DNA from: Pseudomonas azerbaijanoccidentalis
Lineage (GTDB): Bacteria > Pseudomonadota > Gammaproteobacteria > Pseudomonadales > Pseudomonadaceae
Length of the DNA: 64,000 nt
Reading direction: 5' to 3'
NCBI RefSeq assembly: GCF_019145495.1
Contig: NZ_JAHSTU010000007.1
Location: 62,001 to 126,000, forward strand
Shown: positions 62,120 through 64,000 of the stretch, one piece after another
Layout of the letters: the number at the start of each line of letters is the position of its first letter
Numbering within the stretch: position 1 is the stretch's first letter
The notes under the pieces: generated by a model
Told to the model about the DNA's origin: nothing
The model's database searches: none
The model's input: only the letters and a program-made list of their open reading frames with translations
Program-made: the position numbers and the translations under genes

Positions 62120-63589
62120 TCAATCTATCGAACGGGGCAACTGCAGAGTCACTCGCAACCCGCCTTCACGCAAATTCTGCAAACTCACTTCACCGCCATG
62201 ACTATGGGCAATGTTGCGGGCAATCCCCAGCCCCAACCCGTACCCCTGCTGCTGCCCCGCCAAGCGGAAGTGCGGTTCAAACACTTGCTCCAGGCGCTGC
62301 TCCGGAACGCCCGGCCCTTCGTCATCGACATGCAGCACAAACGCGCTGTCGTCATCATCGATGTGCAGGTGCGCGTTTTGCCCGTACTTGAGAGCGTTGT
62401 CGATCAAGTTGCCGATGCAACGCTTGAGCGCCAGCGGTTTGCCTGGATAGGCCGCTAGCGCCCGCCCCTGCTGGGTGACGCGGCCATTGCCGTTGGGTGC
62501 CAGATACGGCTCCACCAGACAATCGAGCACGTGGTTGAGGTCCACCGGTTCAATGTTCTCGTGGATGTCGGTGTCTTTCACGCATTGCAGCGCGCCTTTG
62601 ACCAACAGCTCCAGCTCGTCCAGATCGCGGCCGAACTTGGCTTGCAGCTTTTCGTCTTCGAGCAATTCGACGCGCAGGCGCAAGCGGGTGATCGGCGTGC
62701 GCAAGTCGTGGGAAATCGCGCTGAACAATTGGCTGCGCTCGGTCAGGTAGCGGCTGATGCGCTCGCGCATGGTGTTGAAGGCGCGACCTACTTCGACCAC
62801 TTCACTGCCGCCGCCCTCGGCCACTGGTTCCACATCGGCGCCCAGTGAAAGATCCCGCGCCGCCCGCGCCAGGCGCTTGAGCGGACGGCTCTGCCAATGC
62901 ACCAGCAGGCCGATGAACAACAGCAAGAAACCGCTGGTGAGTACGATGAACCACACCTGCTGCGACGGCAGGCCTTGTTCTTCGAGACTGGTGTAGGGCT
63001 CGGGCAGCAACGAAGCGATGTACAGCCACTCACCCGGCGCCATTTGAATCTGTGTCACCAGCACCGGTGGGTTCACCGGTTCGAGCGTCAACGCGTAATG
63101 CGCCCAGGACCGTGGCAGCTCATCGAGCTTCAGGCCCGCATTGAAAATCCGCAGATCTTCTGGGCTCACGAAGGACACCGAGATATCCGTGTCGTGACCC
63201 AACGTCTGCCTCAGCACCTCGTCGACGGCCTTCATCACCGCCGCCTTGCGCGGCGTCGTCGGCAGCACTTCCATGCCCAGGGGTTTGTCGTTGAGCGTCA
63301 CCACAAAACGCGTACCGCCCATGCTGCGCAACTGGTCGAGAACCAAAGGGCGATAGGCGACCGGCAACGAACGGAAGTAGCTGACACTGGCGGTCATCGA
63401 ATGCGCCAGGCTGCGGGCGCTGGTGACCAAGCCTTCAAGTTGCGTGGCGCGCAGTTGCGAGACCCAGATCACGCTCGACAATGTCTGGGCAAACAGCACC
63501 GCGAGCAGGGTCAGCAGCAACATGCGCCCGAGCAACGAGCGTGGCATCGGCACCTTCGCCGCGATGTTGCGGAAAAATTCAGTGGCCAT
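62120..63589 (-). CDS. gltS: Sensor histidine kinase of the glucose two-component system
   Basis: The protein has 489 residues from ATG 63589, overlapping the regulator's end by 11 bases. Two membrane segments (about 20-42 and 210-232) bracket a periplasmic sensor. A HAMP follows, then the phospho-acceptor FSAISHDLRTPITRLRLR and the ATPase boxes GNLIDNALKYG, DEGPGVPEQ and GLGLGIAR. In P. aeruginosa the homologue is GtrS, which binds 2-ketogluconate/6-phosphogluconate-type signals. It phosphorylates GltR. Confidence 0.93.
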   Translation of the reverse strand: MATEFFRNIAAKVPMPRSLLGRMLLLTLLAVLFAQTLSSVIWVSQLRATQLEGLVTSARSLAHSMTASVSYFRSLPVAYRPLVLDQLRSMGGTRFVVTLNDKPLGMEVLPTTPRKAAVMKAVDEVLRQTLGHDTDISVSFVSPEDLRIFNAGLKLDELPRSWAHYALTLEPVNPPVLVTQIQMAPGEWLYIASLLPEPYTSLEEQGLPSQQVWFIVLTSGFLLLFIGLLVHWQSRPLKRLARAARDLSLGADVEPVAEGGGSEVVEVGRAFNTMRERISRYLTERSQLFSAISHDLRTPITRLRLRVELLEDEKLQAKFGRDLDELELLVKGALQCVKDTDIHENIEPVDLNHVLDCLVEPYLAPNGNGRVTQQGRALAAYPGKPLALKRCIGNLIDNALKYGQNAHLHIDDDDSAFVLHVDDEGPGVPEQRLEQVFEPHFRLAGQQQGYGLGLGIARNIAHSHGGEVSLQNLREGGLRVTLQLPRSID

Positions 63590-64000
63590 TGCTGGCAATC
63601 ACATTGGCTGCCAGTTGGTAACCGCTGCCTCGCACGGTGCGAATCAGCCGCGGTGGTTTTTCCGTGTCGCGCAAACGCTGGCGCAAACGGCTGACCGCCA
63701 TGTCGACGATACGATCGAGCGGCATCAGTTCACGGCCACGGGTGGCATTGCCGATGGTGTCGCGGTCGAGGATTTCCTGCGGGTGATCGAGGAACAGTTT
63801 CAGCAAGGCGAAATCGGCACCGGACAGAATCACCTCTTCACCGTCGATGTGAAATAAACGGTGGCTGACCATGTCCAGCCGCCAGTCATCAAAGGCCAGC
63901 ACCTCACCACCAGAGCGCTCCTGGCCGAATTGCGCACGACGCAACAACGCCTTGATACGCGCCTGCAACTCGCGGGGGCTGAAAGGTTTGCCGAGGTAAT
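63579..64000 (-). CDS. gltR: OmpR-family response regulator, C-terminal part (cut by window edge)
   Basis: About 140 residues are visible, from the end of the receiver domain (YLGKPFSPRELQARIKALLR) through a full winged-helix DNA-binding domain (SGADFALLKLFLDHPQEILD, RIVDMAVSRLRQRLRD, TVRGSGYQLA). The conserved K-P of the receiver is present; the phospho-Asp lies outside. It activates oprB/glt genes by family knowledge. Upstream, beyond the window, I would expect glk and edd. Confidence 0.92.
   Translation of the reverse strand, partial: YLGKPFSPRELQARIKALLRRAQFGQERSGGEVLAFDDWRLDMVSHRLFHIDGEEVILSGADFALLKLFLDHPQEILDRDTIGNATRGRELMPLDRIVDMAVSRLRQRLRDTEKPPRLIRTVRGSGYQLAANVIASNGH

Overview
The window looks like a chromosomal segment of a fluorescens-group Pseudomonas. 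The evidence is high-GC coding, an Entner-Doudoroff/glucose-uptake region in the gene order I know from P. aeruginosa and P. putida (eda-pgl-zwf / hexR / oprB-glt genes / gltS-gltR), a tandem fadD pair flanked by an alpha/beta hydrolase and a MaoC hydratase, gntT-gntK-gntR, and many short inverted REP pairs between genes. I see no tRNA, rRNA, CRISPR array, insertion sequence or prophage. About 75 protein genes are called, including a truncated one at each edge.

Layout. 0-2.6 kb is the most accessory-looking part: a gene tail, a Cys/His-rich protein of unknown function, a small HTH gene behind a LexA-type box, and a HigB/HigA-like toxin-antitoxin pair. 2.5-9.8 kb holds an MBL hydrolase with a divergent TetR regulator, a MASE2-GGDEF diguanylate cyclase, a secreted glycerophosphodiesterase, a PepSY protein, a coiled-coil FlxA-like protein and a ZntB/CorA transporter. 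9.9-21 kb holds a Pit phosphate transporter, two LysR regulators (one beside an SDR, one beside a PACE efflux protein), an ECF42-type sigma factor operon with a recognisable candidate target promoter, two GNATs, a GyrI-like protein, a LysE exporter and the alaC aminotransferase. 21-27.5 kb is the gluconate block with three candidate GntR operators, then a GST, an MFS transporter and a protein of unknown function. 27.5-37.6 kb holds a BdlA-like PAS-PAS-MCP protein, a crystallin-like secreted protein, a FecI-type sigma factor overlapping an OpuAC-type binding protein, a PhnD-like protein, a desaturase, an exported methyltransferase-like protein, yihY-def, and csbD. 37.7-49.3 kb holds the fatty-acid block (fadD1, fadD2, hydrolase, maoC), an AaeBXA-like efflux operon, a DUF2383 protein, a class V aminotransferase and an intradiol dioxygenase. 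49.6-64 kb is the glucose block.

How the genes work together. Glucose crosses the outer membrane through OprB, is bound by GltB and imported by GltF/G/K. A mutarotase and an AGE-family sugar isomerase are co-transcribed with this importer. Zwf, Pgl and Eda carry two ends of the Entner-Doudoroff route. HexR controls the divergent zwf operon, and GltS/GltR the importer. Gluconate enters by GntT and is phosphorylated by GntK under GntR. Several of these genes carry AAnAAnAA leader motifs typical of Hfq/Crc catabolite repression. REP pairs sit inside the glt operon, between gltB and gltF and between gltK and oprB, where they may set the ratio of binding protein and porin to permease.
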